A stretch of DNA of 64,000 nt from an uncultured Rhodospirillales bacterium (lineage in GTDB: Bacteria; Pseudomonadota; Alphaproteobacteria; Acetobacterales; Acetobacteraceae), in contig CAILMF010000005.1 of assembly GCA_903835235.1 (NCBI GenBank), forward strand, positions 62,001-126,000. The letters are read 5' to 3'. Below are positions 44,977 to 56,722 of the stretch, one piece after another. Below the pieces are notes generated by a model that was not told the origin of the DNA, made no database searches, and was given only the letters and a program-made list of their open reading frames with translations. The first letter of the stretch is position 1; every line of letters starts with the position of its first letter. Made by a program: the position numbers and the translations under genes.

Positions 44977-45738
44977 ATGCGCTGGATGATGGTGGCGGCC
45001 CTGCTGCTGGGCGGGGCGCAGGCGCGGGCGGCGGAGGTTCAGGTGATGATCTCCGGCGGTTTTACCGCGGCCTTCCAGGTGCTGGCCCCGGGGTTCGAGC
45101 GGGAGACCGGGCATCGGCTGGTGATGGTGCAGGGGGGCTCCATGGGCACCGCGCCCACCGCCATTCCCATGCGGCTGCGGCGCGGCGAGGTGGCGGATGC
45201 GCTGATCATGGTGGCGGAGGCGCTGGACGGGCTGGCCGCCGAGGGGCGGGTGGCGCCGGTCAGCCGGGTGGACCTGGCCAATTCCGGCATCGGCCTGGCG
45301 GTGCGGGAGGGGGCGGCGCGGCCCGACATCTCCACCGTGGAGAAGCTGCGGACGACGCTGCTGGCGGCGCGCAGCCTGGGCTATTCGGCGAGTGCGAGCG
45401 GGCGCTACGTGAACGGGCCGCTGTTTGAGCGGCTGGGCATTGCGGCGGAGATGCAGGGCCGGGCGCGGCTGGTGAGCGGCGAGCCGGTGGCGGCCGCGGT
45501 GGCGCGGGGCGAGCTGGAGCTGGCCTTCCAGCAGGTGGCGGAGCTGCTGCCGGTGCGCGGCGTGAGCTTCCTCGGGCCGCTGCCGGAGGCGGTGCAGCTT
45601 TACACGGTGTTCGCCGGCGGCGTGGCCAGCGGGGCAAGGCAGCCGGAGGCGGCGGCGGCGCTGCTGCGGTATCTGGCGGGGCCGGCGGCGCGGGCCGCGG
45701 TGGTGGAGAGCGGGTTGCTGCCGTTGCCGGGCAGGTAG
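44977..45738 (+). CDS. ModA-like periplasmic substrate-binding protein
   Basis: A 253-aa type II binding protein. The signal peptide is at about 1-19 (MRWMMVAALLLGGAQARAA). The pattern EVQVMISGGFTAAFQVLAP, FERETGHRLVMVQGGSMG and GEVADALIMV resembles the ModA/PBP2 branch. There is no ABC permease or ATPase nearby. The ligand cannot be told: the molybdate site residues are not clear. The ATG follows GGAGGA. Confidence 0.8.
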   Translation: MRWMMVAALLLGGAQARAAEVQVMISGGFTAAFQVLAPGFERETGHRLVMVQGGSMGTAPTAIPMRLRRGEVADALIMVAEALDGLAAEGRVAPVSRVDLANSGIGLAVREGAARPDISTVEKLRTTLLAARSLGYSASASGRYVNGPLFERLGIAAEMQGRARLVSGEPVAAAVARGELELAFQQVAELLPVRGVSFLGPLPEAVQLYTVFAGGVASGARQPEAAAALLRYLAGPAARAAVVESGLLPLPGR

Positions 45739-45756
45739 GGCGGCGCCGGCAGGGCT

Positions 45757-45810
45757 ACCTGCTTCTCCGCGCGCCAGCAGGGCGTCTACTTCTACGCGCG
45801 CCAGTAGGGC
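45757..45810 (-). repeat. 27-bp tandem duplication at the 3' end of the DUF3297 gene
   Basis: Two units of 27 bp (45757-45783 and 45784-45810) with 22 of 27 matches. On the minus strand the first unit encodes ALL of the last residues (PYWRA) and the stop TAG; the second is the diverged copy just downstream with GAG in place of the stop. Confidence 0.8.
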
Positions 45811-46052
45811 ACGACCTCGCCGGTGACTTTGATGGTCATCGGCGCGCCGGTGCGGTCCACCTTGTTGCCGATGGTCAGGCGGACCCAATTCTCGGAGACG
45901 CAGTATTCCGCGACATTGGTCTTTTCCTCGCCCTTGAACTTGATGCCCACGCCGCGTTCCAGCGCCGCTTCATTGTAGAAGGGGCTCTTCGGGTGGTTGG
46001 AGAGGCGGTCGGGCGGGGTGTCGGCGCTCGGCGCCATGGCTTCGTCGGTCAT
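45792..46052 (-). CDS. DUF3297 family protein
   Basis: An 86-aa soluble protein of a small conserved family. The signature is DRLSNHPKSPFYNEAALERG, then GIKFKGEEKTNVAEYCVSEN and the tail VTGEVVPYWRA. Function is unknown. The start at 46052 (MTDEAM) is the best fit to the family; upstream in-frame sequence is not family-like. The stop lies in a tandem duplication. The gap from 46053 to 46268 holds nothing I can identify. Confidence 0.88.
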   Translation of the reverse strand: MTDEAMAPSADTPPDRLSNHPKSPFYNEAALERGVGIKFKGEEKTNVAEYCVSENWVRLTIGNKVDRTGAPMTIKVTGEVVPYWRA

Positions 46053-46268
46053 GCGCGCGGGTTTAGACCGCGCCGGCAGCGGCGGCAATTCGGCGCCGCC
46101 ATGGTGCCGGTTGACAGGGCCGCATGTTCGCCATATGTTCACGTCCAGGCGCGGCTCCGGCCGCGGCGACGCCGCTGCCTCCTTGGCCGTCGCCCCACTC
46201 CCCCTGGCTGCCGAACCCCATAGGCGGCCTTGCCGGGGTCGCGCCTTCTGCGCCCCGGCGCCGGCGGC

Positions 46269-47168
46269 TCAGCCCTGGTAGGGGGTGATGTCCTCGGCCT
46301 TGAAGCCTTGCGCGAAGAGCAGGGCGCGCAGGCCGCAATGGTCAACCTTGGCGCGCGAAGCCGCGGCGACCGAAGGCTTGGCGTGGAAGGCGATGCCCAA
46401 CCCGGCGGCCTGGATCATCGCCAGGTCGTTGGCGCCATCCCCCACCGTCAGTGTCGCCGTCAGCGGCAGGCCGAGTTCGCCGGCGATGCGCTTCAGCGTG
46501 GCCAGCTTGGCGTCGCGGTCCAGGATGGGGTCGGCCACCGTGCCGGCCAGGGTCTCGCCATCCAGCTCCAGCGTGTTGGAGAAGTGGGCGTGGAAGCCGA
46601 CCAGCGCCGCCACCTTGCCGGTGAAAAACGTAAACCCGCCGGAGACCAGCACACAGCGGGCGCCATGGGCGCGCATGGTGCCCACCAGGTCCAGCGCGCC
46701 GGGCATCAGCTCGGTGGCCTGCCAGGTGGCTTCCAGGGCTGAGGTAGAGAGGCCCTTCAGCATGCCCACGCGCTCGCGCAGGGCGGATTTGAAGTCCAGC
46801 TCGCCATTCATCGCCCGGGCGGTGATGGCGGCGATTTTTTCCTTCAGGCCGGCGAAGGCGGCGAGTTCGTCCAGCGTTTCACTGGTGACGATGGTGCTGT
46901 CCATGTCGGCCAGCAGCAGCTGCTTGCGGCGGCCCTCCGCCGGGGTGGCGATGATGTCGATGGCGGCCTCGCCGATGGCCTGGCGGGCGGCGGCCATGGC
47001 CTGTTCCGGCGCCAGCGCGGCGAAGGGCAGGTCGGCGGCTTCCTCCGGCGAAAGCCAGGCGGGGGTGCCGGCATCGGCGCCCAGCGCCACCATCGCGGCG
47101 CGGGCCTGGGTCAGCTGGGCGGTGGCCAGGCCGCCCGGGGGTGCTATCAGCGTGAGCATGTGCGACAT
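46269..47168 (-). CDS. serB: Phosphoserine phosphatase
   Basis: The last step of serine synthesis (299 aa). A HAD-type phosphatase with motif I LADMDSTIV at about 92, motif II LVSGGFTFF, and motif IV GDGANDLAMI. The N-terminal about 85 residues form an ACT-like regulatory domain. The ATG at 47168 lies only 18 bp from the divergent miaA ATG, so their promoters must overlap each other's genes. Confidence 0.95.
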   Translation of the reverse strand: MSHMLTLIAPPGGLATAQLTQARAAMVALGADAGTPAWLSPEEAADLPFAALAPEQAMAAARQAIGEAAIDIIATPAEGRRKQLLLADMDSTIVTSETLDELAAFAGLKEKIAAITARAMNGELDFKSALRERVGMLKGLSTSALEATWQATELMPGALDLVGTMRAHGARCVLVSGGFTFFTGKVAALVGFHAHFSNTLELDGETLAGTVADPILDRDAKLATLKRIAGELGLPLTATLTVGDGANDLAMIQAAGLGIAFHAKPSVAAASRAKVDHCGLRALLFAQGFKAEDITPYQG

Positions 47169-47186
47169 GGCAGGGGCCTCTACGCG

Positions 47187-48152
47187 ATGACGGAGCCGGG
47201 CGGAAGCCCGCGCGCCCTGCTGGTGGCGGGGCCGACGGCCAGTGGCAAGAGCGCACTGGCGCTGGCCCTGGCGGAACGGCTGGGCGGCACGGTGATCAAC
47301 GCCGATTCCATGCAGGTTTATGCGGAGCTGCGGGTGCTGACGGCGCGGCCAACGCCGGCCGACGAGGCCCGGGTGCCGCATGCGCTGTACGGCGTGCGCC
47401 CGGCGGCCGAGGCGGCCAGCGTGGCCTGGTGGCGCGCGGCCGCCCTGGCCGAGCTGGAGCGGGTGCGCCGGGACGGGCGGCTGCCGATCCTCTGCGGTGG
47501 CACCGGGCTGTACTTCCTTTCGCTGACCCAGGGGTTTTCGGAGTTGCCGGCGATCCCCGACGACCTGCGTGCGGCGGCGCGGGCGGCGGTGGAGGCCGAG
47601 GGCGCCGCGGCGGTGCATGCCCGGCTGGATGCGGAGACCGCGGCCACGCTGCGGCCGGGCGACAGCCAGCGCGTGGCCCGCGCCTATGAGGTGCTGCTGG
47701 CCACCGGGCGCGGCCTGGCGGCCTGGCAGCGGGAGGCGCCGAGCACCGGGCCGGCGGCCTGGCGCTTCCGGGCGATATTGCTGGACCCGCCGCGGGACGT
47801 GCTGCGGGCGGCGATTGCCCGGCGGTTCGAGGCCATGCTGCGCGATGGCGCACTGGAGGAGGCGCGGGCGCTGGCGGCGCAGGCGCTGGACCCGGCGCTG
47901 CCGGCGATGCGGGCGCATGGCGTGCCGGAACTGCTGGCGCATCTCAGGGGCCAGCTGGGGCTGGAAGACGCGGCCAGGCGGGCCACCTTGCATACTGGCC
48001 AGTATACCAAGCGCCAGGCGACTTGGTTCCGGCACCATCAGCTGGCTGCCCCGCAGGAGACGCATATCATCCATGCGCGCTTCACCGATTTGGCGCAATT
48101 TCCAGAAAGCGAACGCGCAAAATTCTTCGCGTTTGTTGATTGCTGGCGTTGA
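47187..48152 (+). CDS. miaA: tRNA dimethylallyltransferase
   Basis: A 321-aa enzyme that adds a dimethylallyl group to A37 of tRNAs reading UNN codons. The P-loop GPTASGKSALALAL is at about 14, then ADSMQVYAEL and the GGTGLYFLS motif. The family end KRQATWFRHH is present. The start at 47187 follows GGGG. Divergent from serB. Confidence 0.95.
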   Translation: MTEPGGSPRALLVAGPTASGKSALALALAERLGGTVINADSMQVYAELRVLTARPTPADEARVPHALYGVRPAAEAASVAWWRAAALAELERVRRDGRLPILCGGTGLYFLSLTQGFSELPAIPDDLRAAARAAVEAEGAAAVHARLDAETAATLRPGDSQRVARAYEVLLATGRGLAAWQREAPSTGPAAWRFRAILLDPPRDVLRAAIARRFEAMLRDGALEEARALAAQALDPALPAMRAHGVPELLAHLRGQLGLEDAARRATLHTGQYTKRQATWFRHHQLAAPQETHIIHARFTDLAQFPESERAKFFAFVDCWR

Positions 48153-48224
48153 CGCGGTGCAGCGAGGGCTTTAACGGTGCGCGCCTCGCCTGATGGCGGG
48201 ACCCATTCGGAAAGCCAGAACCCC

Positions 48225-50021
48225 ATGTCCGCCACGCTTCAGACCACAGCCGCCGCCGCCGAGACCATGTCGGGCGCCGAGATCGTGCTTCGCGCGCTGA
48301 AGGAACAGGGCGTCGAGGTCATCTTCGGCTACCCCGGCGGCGCGGTACTTCCCTTGTACGACGCGCTGTTCCAGCAGAACGCCATTCGCCACATCCTGGT
48401 GCGGCATGAACAGGCTGCGGTGCATGCGGCCGAGGGCTATGCGCGCTCCACCGGCAAGGTGGGCTGCGTGCTGGTCACCTCCGGCCCCGGTGCGACCAAT
48501 GCGGTGACCGGCCTGCTGGACGCGCTGATGGACAGCGTGCCGCTGGTCTGCCTGACCGGCCAGGTGCCGACGCATCTGATCGGCAATGACGCCTTCCAGG
48601 AGGCCGACACCACCGGCATCACCCGCCCGGTGACCAAGCACAACTACCTGGTCAAGGACATCAGGAAGCTGGCCGGCGTGGTGCACGAGGCCTTCTATGT
48701 GGCGCGCAGCGGCCGCCCCGGGCCGGTGGTGATCGACCTGCCGAAGGACGTGCTGATCGGCCAGGGGCCATACCACGAGGCGCCGACCGCGCCGCATCGC
48801 AGCTACCGCCCGCAGCGGGAGCCGAATGCCGAGCTGGTGGCGCAGGCGGTGAAGCTGCTGAAGGGCGCCAAGCGGCCCATCGTCTATGCCGGCGGCGGCG
48901 TGGTGAATGCCGGGCCGGAAGCCAGCCGGCTGCTGACCGAGTTCGTGCGCCTCACCGGCTTTCCCTGCACCAACACGCTGATGGGGCTGGGGACGTATCC
49001 GTCCACGGACAGGCAGTTCCTGGGCATGCTGGGAATGCACGGCACCTACGAAGCCAACCTGGCGATGCACGGCTGCGACGTGATGCTGAATGTCGGCGCG
49101 CGCTTCGACGACCGCGTCACCGGGCGGCTGAACGCCTTTGCGCCGACGGCCAAGAAGATCCATGTCGATATCGACCAGTCCAGCATCAACAAGAACGTGC
49201 CGGTGGACATCGCCCTGGTCGGCGATGCCGGGCTGACGCTGAAGGCGCTGCTGGAAGCCTGGAAGGCCAGCGAGCAGCCGCAGCACACCGGCGCGCTGGC
49301 CGATTGGTGGACGCAGATCGAGGAATGGCGCGGCAAGGATTGCCTGCGCTATCGCCAGGAAGGCAGCATCATCAAGCCGCAGCACGCGATCCAGCGGCTC
49401 TATGACCTGACGCGCGAGACCGGACGCGACACCTTCATCACCACCGAGGTCGGCCAGCACCAGATGTGGGCGGCGCAGTATTTCGGGTTTGAGAAGCCGA
49501 ACCGCTGGATGACTTCGGGCGGGCTGGGGACCATGGGCTACGGGCTGCCGGCTGGCATGGGCGTGCAGATTGCCCACCCGGATGCGCTGGTGATCGATAT
49601 CGCCGGCGAGGCTTCGATTTTGATGAATATCCAGGAGATGGCGACGCTGGCGCAGTACCGGCTACCGGTAAAAGTGTTCATCCTGAACAACGAGTACATG
49701 GGCATGGTGCGGCAGTGGCAGGAGCTGCTGCATGGTGGCCGGTATTCGGAGAGCTACAGCGCGGCGCTGCCCGACTTCGTCAAGCTGGCCGAGAGCTTCC
49801 ATGCCCGCGGCCTGCGGGTGACGCGGCCGGAGGATCTGGATGCCGGCATCCGCGAGATGCTGGCGCATCCTGGCCCCGTCATCATGGATTGCGCGGTGGC
49901 GAAGGACGAGAACTGCTTCCCGATGATCCCCTCCGGCGCCGCGCATAACGAGATGATCCTGGGGCCGGACCAGGAAGGCGGCGTGAAGGGCGTGACGGAC
50001 GAGGGGAAAGTGCTGGTCTAG
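48225..50021 (+). CDS. ilvB: Acetolactate synthase, large subunit
   Basis: The ThDP-dependent catalytic subunit (598 aa) of the first common step of valine, leucine and isoleucine synthesis. The catalytic Glu is in LVRHEQAAVHAAEGY, and the ThDP motif in GEASILMNIQEMATL. IlvN follows after 74 bp and ilvC after 23 more, giving an ilvBNC operon. I see no leader peptide or attenuator between miaA and ilvB. Confidence 0.96.
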   Translation: MSATLQTTAAAAETMSGAEIVLRALKEQGVEVIFGYPGGAVLPLYDALFQQNAIRHILVRHEQAAVHAAEGYARSTGKVGCVLVTSGPGATNAVTGLLDALMDSVPLVCLTGQVPTHLIGNDAFQEADTTGITRPVTKHNYLVKDIRKLAGVVHEAFYVARSGRPGPVVIDLPKDVLIGQGPYHEAPTAPHRSYRPQREPNAELVAQAVKLLKGAKRPIVYAGGGVVNAGPEASRLLTEFVRLTGFPCTNTLMGLGTYPSTDRQFLGMLGMHGTYEANLAMHGCDVMLNVGARFDDRVTGRLNAFAPTAKKIHVDIDQSSINKNVPVDIALVGDAGLTLKALLEAWKASEQPQHTGALADWWTQIEEWRGKDCLRYRQEGSIIKPQHAIQRLYDLTRETGRDTFITTEVGQHQMWAAQYFGFEKPNRWMTSGGLGTMGYGLPAGMGVQIAHPDALVIDIAGEASILMNIQEMATLAQYRLPVKVFILNNEYMGMVRQWQELLHGGRYSESYSAALPDFVKLAESFHARGLRVTRPEDLDAGIREMLAHPGPVIMDCAVAKDENCFPMIPSGAAHNEMILGPDQEGGVKGVTDEGKVLV

Positions 50022-50095
50022 CCAGCGCCTGCTTTCCGTGCCATTGGCGCCGCCGCAAGGGGGCGTCCTCGCTTCTCATGCCCGCGGTGCCCACC

Positions 50096-51690
<1,595 letters not shown>

Positions 51691-51842
51691 GGCCTCAGGC
51701 GCCGGCGTGCGCGTCCGCGCACTTGGCTTGCGCCGCATAAGCGGCGTCGGCCGTTCGGCCTCTCGGCCCTGGCGGGCCGCCTGAGTCCGCGCCACGGCCT
51801 TCGCGTCCGCGGTTAGGGTTTTGGTTGTTCTGATGGGGAAGG

Positions 51843-51870
51843 GGCCGTGGTGGTGACACCGCGGCCTTTT
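51843..51870 (+). terminator. Hairpin plus T-run upstream of tctC
   Basis: GGCCGTGGTG pairs with CACCGCGGCC around GTGA-type loop bases, followed by TTTT, 31 bp before the TctC ATG. It could be an attenuator or a leftover terminator. The remainder of 51691-51842 shows only GC-rich sequence. Confidence 0.5.
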
Positions 51871-51900
51871 CTGTTAGCGTTCCCGAAAATGGAGGAACGC

Positions 51901-52863
51901 ATGTCCATCACCCGTCGCGGGCTGGTGTTGTCCACGCTGGCCGCGCCCGCGCTGGCGCAGGGCCTGCGGCCGCTGGCGCGCATGCTGGTCGGTTTCCCCG
52001 CCGGTGGCAGCGCCGATATCGTGGCCCGCCTGGTGGCGGAACGGCTGCGTGGTACCTTTGCGGCCAATGTCATCGTGGAGAACCGGCCAGGCGCTTCCGG
52101 CCGGCTGGCGGTGGAGGCGCTGAAGGCGGCGGAGCCGGACGGCACCACCATGCTGCTGAGTGCCAGCTCCATGCTTTCCCTGCTGCCGCACATCTACCCC
52201 GGCAGCACGCGGTATGACCCCTTCACCGATGTCATCGCGGTGTGCAGTGCCGGCGGCTTTCCGTTGGGCATGGCGGCGGGGCCGCGCGCGGGCATGCCGG
52301 GGACGCTGCGGCAGTTCATGGAATGGGGGAAGGGCCAGGCGGAGATCGGCTATTCCAGCCCCTCGGCCGGCACCACGCCGCATTTCCTCGGCATTCAGTT
52401 TGCCAAGGCGGCGGGGCTGGCCATGACGCATGTCTCCTATCGCGGCAGTGGCCCGGCGATACAGGACCTGATGGGCGGCACGCTGGGCGCCAGCTTCCAC
52501 CCGATGGTGGACCTGGTGGGCGCCGCCGATGCCGGGCGGATCACCGTGCTGGCGGTGACGGCGCCGGAGCGCATGGTGCGCTACCCCCATGTCGGCACCT
52601 TCGCCGAGCAGGGCTTTCCGCAATTCGCGTCGCGCGAATGGTTCGGCGTGTTCCTGCCGGCGCGCACGCCGGACGCCGTGGTGCAGGAGCTGAACCACCA
52701 GGTGCAGCGGATGAGCGCCACGGCGGACTACCAGGAGGCGCTGGCCCGCCTGGTGATGACGCCGCTGCCGACCGGCACGCGGGAATTCGCGGGCATGCTG
52801 AAGGCCGATTGGGACCGCTGGGCCGCGGTGGTGCGCGAAAGCGGCTTCCGGCCGGAGGATTAG
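51901..52863 (+). CDS. TctC/Bug-family substrate-binding protein
   Basis: A 320-aa periplasmic binding protein with a Tat-like signal (ITRRGLVLSTLAAPALAQ). The family stretches are LARMLVGFPAGGSADIVARL, VIVENRPGASGRLAVEAL and MTHVSYRGSGPAIQDLMGG. GGAGGAACGC precedes the ATG. No membrane genes adjacent; a cupin gene follows after 104 bp. Confidence 0.92.
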   Translation: MSITRRGLVLSTLAAPALAQGLRPLARMLVGFPAGGSADIVARLVAERLRGTFAANVIVENRPGASGRLAVEALKAAEPDGTTMLLSASSMLSLLPHIYPGSTRYDPFTDVIAVCSAGGFPLGMAAGPRAGMPGTLRQFMEWGKGQAEIGYSSPSAGTTPHFLGIQFAKAAGLAMTHVSYRGSGPAIQDLMGGTLGASFHPMVDLVGAADAGRITVLAVTAPERMVRYPHVGTFAEQGFPQFASREWFGVFLPARTPDAVVQELNHQVQRMSATADYQEALARLVMTPLPTGTREFAGMLKADWDRWAAVVRESGFRPED

Positions 52864-52967
52864 CGCCGGGGCGCCCAGGGCGGCATTGAACCGGGCGCCG
52901 GAAACACGCCTGGACCGGCATGCCCGACAGCCGCCATGCTGGTGGCGACAGAGCAGGAGCGACGGTG

Positions 52968-53291
52968 ATGGCAGCACGGGGCGACTACCCGCTGGAAGGG
53001 CGCGAGCTGGTGGCGCAGGCGAATGGCCTGCGCATGCAGATCCTGACGCTGGCGCCGGGCCAGGAAGTGCCGTGGCATTGGCATACCGAGGTGACCGACA
53101 CCTTCTTCTGCATGGAGGGGCCGATGGTGATCGAGACCCGGGCGCCGACCACCGAGACCGTGTTGCAGCCGGGCCAGATGCATGCGGTGCCGGCGCGGTG
53201 CGCGCATCGGGTGACCGGGCAGGGCGGCGGCCGGGCGAAATTCGCCATTCTGCAGGGCGTGGGCACCTACGACTTCATGCCGGTGGGGTAG
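52968..53291 (+). CDS. Cupin domain protein
   Basis: A 107-aa single-domain beta-barrel. Metal-binding residues are visible in PWHWHTEVTDTFFCMEG (His-x-His and Glu) and the second motif PARCAHRVTG (His). The ATG at 52968 follows AGGAG; a start at 52920 would be 16 residues longer. The reaction is unknown; the neighbouring TctC suggests a small carboxylate. Confidence 0.85.
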   Translation: MAARGDYPLEGRELVAQANGLRMQILTLAPGQEVPWHWHTEVTDTFFCMEGPMVIETRAPTTETVLQPGQMHAVPARCAHRVTGQGGGRAKFAILQGVGTYDFMPVG

Positions 53292-53338
53292 CTTACCCCT
53301 TGCCTGGCGGGGGGCGTTTCGCCTAGGCTTCCGCCATC

Positions 53339-53443
53339 ATGACCCCGTGCGCACCCTTTTCCGCTCAGCAGACCGGCCCTTCGGCCGGTGTTGACGCGCG
53401 TGCGCTGCTCGGCCTGCTTCTCCTTCGACTTACCCGCCCCTGA
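53339..53443 (+). CDS. leuL: Leucine-rich leader peptide upstream of leuA
   Basis: A 34-codon ORF: ATG at 53339, stop TGA at 53441. Seven of nine codons near the end are leucine (LLGLLLLRL, residues 23-31), the pattern of a transcription attenuation leader. A second stem (accggcc/ggccggt, 53372-53389) lies within it, and CCCCTGAG/CTCAGGGG (53437-53482) overlaps its stop. Under leucine shortage the ribosome would stall here and favour leuA transcription (inference from the known mechanism). No ribosome-binding site is obvious. Confidence 0.75.
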   Translation: MTPCAPFSAQQTGPSAGVDARALLGLLLLRLTRP

Positions 53444-53531
53444 GCGTGTAGCGCGGCCCTCGGCCGGCATCGCACTCAGGGGAAGCTGAGACGGCGCTTG
53501 CCTGCGCGCTGCGCGACACCGCGCGCCAGGC
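53437..53531 (+). promoter_or_regulatory. leuA attenuator region
   Basis: It contains CCCCTGAG pairing with CTCAGGGG (53437-53444 / 53475-53482), a nested GGCC/GGCC stem, and a further GCCTG...CAGGC stem (53500-53531). These alternatives overlap the leader stop codon, as expected for attenuation. No T-run follows the last stem, so the exact terminator is unclear. Confidence 0.55.
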
Positions 53532-53572
53532 AGGTTAGGGTAACCGCAAGAACGCTCAAGGAAATGCCACCG

Positions 53573-55150
<1,578 letters not shown>

Positions 55151-55166
55151 CGCCGGCGCCGCGCCG

Positions 55167-55433
55167 CTATTCGCGCGGCGCGGTCTTGTCCTGCTCGATG
55201 AGCTTCAGCAGCTCATCGGGCAGCGGCTCCTTCGCCACGGCGTCGTAGAGCTGGTGCAGGCCGCGATTCAGCCAGAGTTCGAAGGCCTGGTCGACGCCAC
55301 TTGGTGGTGTTGCGCCTACGCCGCGTCTCGGGGGCTTGCCGCCCCGGCTGTTGGAACCCTGCGCCATGCTGCCCGCCGCCCTCGACGGCGCGACAGCGGG
55401 AGAGTGGAGCTCCGCTGCCTCGCTCGGTGTCAT
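55167..55433 (-). CDS. nepR: NepR anti-sigma factor
   Basis: An 88-aa anti-sigma factor of the general stress response. The C-terminal part (DQAFELWLNRGLHQLYDAVA, then EPLPDELLKLIEQD) is the conserved NepR helix pair that binds EcfG or, when released, phosphorylated PhyR. The N-terminal 45 residues are low-complexity. The ATG at 55433 has GGAGGTG upstream, 6 bp after the ecfG stop, so they form an operon. Confidence 0.92.
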   Translation of the reverse strand: MTPSEAAELHSPAVAPSRAAGSMAQGSNSRGGKPPRRGVGATPPSGVDQAFELWLNRGLHQLYDAVAKEPLPDELLKLIEQDKTAPRE

Positions 55434-55439
55434 GGCACC

Positions 55440-56093
55440 CTACACCTCCGCGCGGGGTTCGCCAACGTCCTGCAACCAGCGGCTTCGCGCCAGCGCGGGG
55501 GCGTTGCCCGGGCGTTCCTCGCCCATCAGCCAGGTCTGCAACTGGCGGCGGGCGCGGAACACGCGGCTTTTCGCGGTGCCGACGGCGCAGCCGGTGGCCT
55601 CGGCGACTTCCTCGTAGGACAGGCCCTGCAGCACCACCATGAACAGCGCCTCGCGCTGGTCGCTGGGCAGGCGGTTCAGCGCCACGCCCAACTCCTTCAG
55701 GATCAGCCGGTCCTCATGCGCGCCGCTGACCGCGAAGGCGCTGCTCGGCAGGTCCTCGATGTCAGTCGTCTCGCGCTGCTTGCGCAGGGTGGAGATGAAG
55801 CGGTTGCGCAGGATGCGATGCATCCAGGCGGCGAAGTTGGTGCCGGGGGTGAAGCTGTTCTGCGCGGCCAGCGCATTGGCCACCGCGTCCTGCACCAGGT
55901 CTTCCGCCGCGGCGCGGTTGCGGGTCAACGCCAGCGCCTGCACGCGCAGCTTGGGCAGCAGCGCGATCAGCGCGGCGTGGAACACCTTGCGCGCCTCGCG
56001 CTGCTCTTCCGGTGTCAGCGGAACGCGGACGACGACAGGCAGCTCGGCTTCGTCGTCATCCTGGTCCAGCATCGTGTCATCCAGCGGGTCCAT
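55440..56093 (-). CDS. ecfG: General stress response sigma factor EcfG
   Basis: A 217-aa ECF sigma factor that directs GGAAC-type promoters in stress. Region 2 is RVQALALTRNRAAAEDLVQDA, with PGTNFAAWMHRILRNRF, and region 4 is GLSYEEVAEATGCAVGTAKSR. The ATG at 56093 is preferred (AAGGA 9 bp upstream); upstream in-frame starts at 56102 and a GTG at 56135 are possible. Co-transcribed with nepR. Confidence 0.92.
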   Translation of the reverse strand: MDPLDDTMLDQDDDEAELPVVVRVPLTPEEQREARKVFHAALIALLPKLRVQALALTRNRAAAEDLVQDAVANALAAQNSFTPGTNFAAWMHRILRNRFISTLRKQRETTDIEDLPSSAFAVSGAHEDRLILKELGVALNRLPSDQREALFMVVLQGLSYEEVAEATGCAVGTAKSRVFRARRQLQTWLMGEERPGNAPALARSRWLQDVGEPRAEV

Positions 56094-56161
56094 GCGGTGC
56101 ATTCCTTGCCTTGGCTGGAGAGGAGTGATCCGCACCGCGCCCGGGTTGCATGCAAAGCGCG

Positions 56162-56674
56162 TCAGCGGGTCACGCCACCGAGAGCGATGCTGAGCTGGCG
56201 CCGTGCGCGGGAGACGCGCGCCTTCATGGTGCCGAGTGGCACGTTGCAGACGCTGGCGGCTTCCTCATGCGAAAGACCCTGTGCGCCAACCAGCAGCAGC
56301 GCTTCCCGCAGCAGCGGCGGCAGCGTGGCCAGCTGGCGTTGCAGGTCGCGCATCGCCCCCGGCGTTTCCTGCAAGGGCGGTGCTGGCGCCGGCTCCACGC
56401 TGTCGCGCAGCCGCGCCGCCTCGCGCTTGCGCAACCGGAGATGTTCGTGGAAGGCGTTGCGGATGACCGCCAGGCACCAGGCGCGCAGGTTGACGCCTTC
56501 GCTGCGTCCGTCCAGCGCGCGCAGCGTGCGCAGCACCGCTTCCTGCACCAGGTCGTCGGCCTCGGCACGCGAACCCGCGAGGTAGCGCGCAAAGGCGCGA
56601 AGCTCGGGCAACAATGCCGCGAGAGCATTGCGCAATGCTTGATCCGTGGCTTGTTCCCGCACGACAGCCTGCAT
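56162..56674 (-). CDS. Second ECF sigma factor (EcfG-like paralogue)
   Basis: A 170-aa ECF factor: region 2 ALLPELRAFARYLAGSRAEA with VNLRAWCLAVIRNAF, and region 4 GLSHEEAASVCNVPLGTMKAR. It is shorter than EcfG, with EGVNLRAW where EcfG has PGTN. It is divergent from phyR. Start: ATG at 56674, or 56710, which would add 12 residues; no ribosome-binding site separates them. Two sigma factors in one stress locus point to a modulated or branched response. Confidence 0.85.
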   Translation of the reverse strand: MQAVVREQATDQALRNALAALLPELRAFARYLAGSRAEADDLVQEAVLRTLRALDGRSEGVNLRAWCLAVIRNAFHEHLRLRKREAARLRDSVEPAPAPPLQETPGAMRDLQRQLATLPPLLREALLLVGAQGLSHEEAASVCNVPLGTMKARVSRARRQLSIALGGVTR

Positions 56675-56722
56675 ATCAACAAGCGCGACGCACGTGGATG
56701 AACACCGCATGAGCGAGACACG

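Noticed and set aside
48153-48224. Attenuator or leader peptide for ilvBNC
   Set aside because: The 72 bp between miaA and ilvB hold no small ORF rich in Ile/Val/Leu codons and no clear terminator stem.
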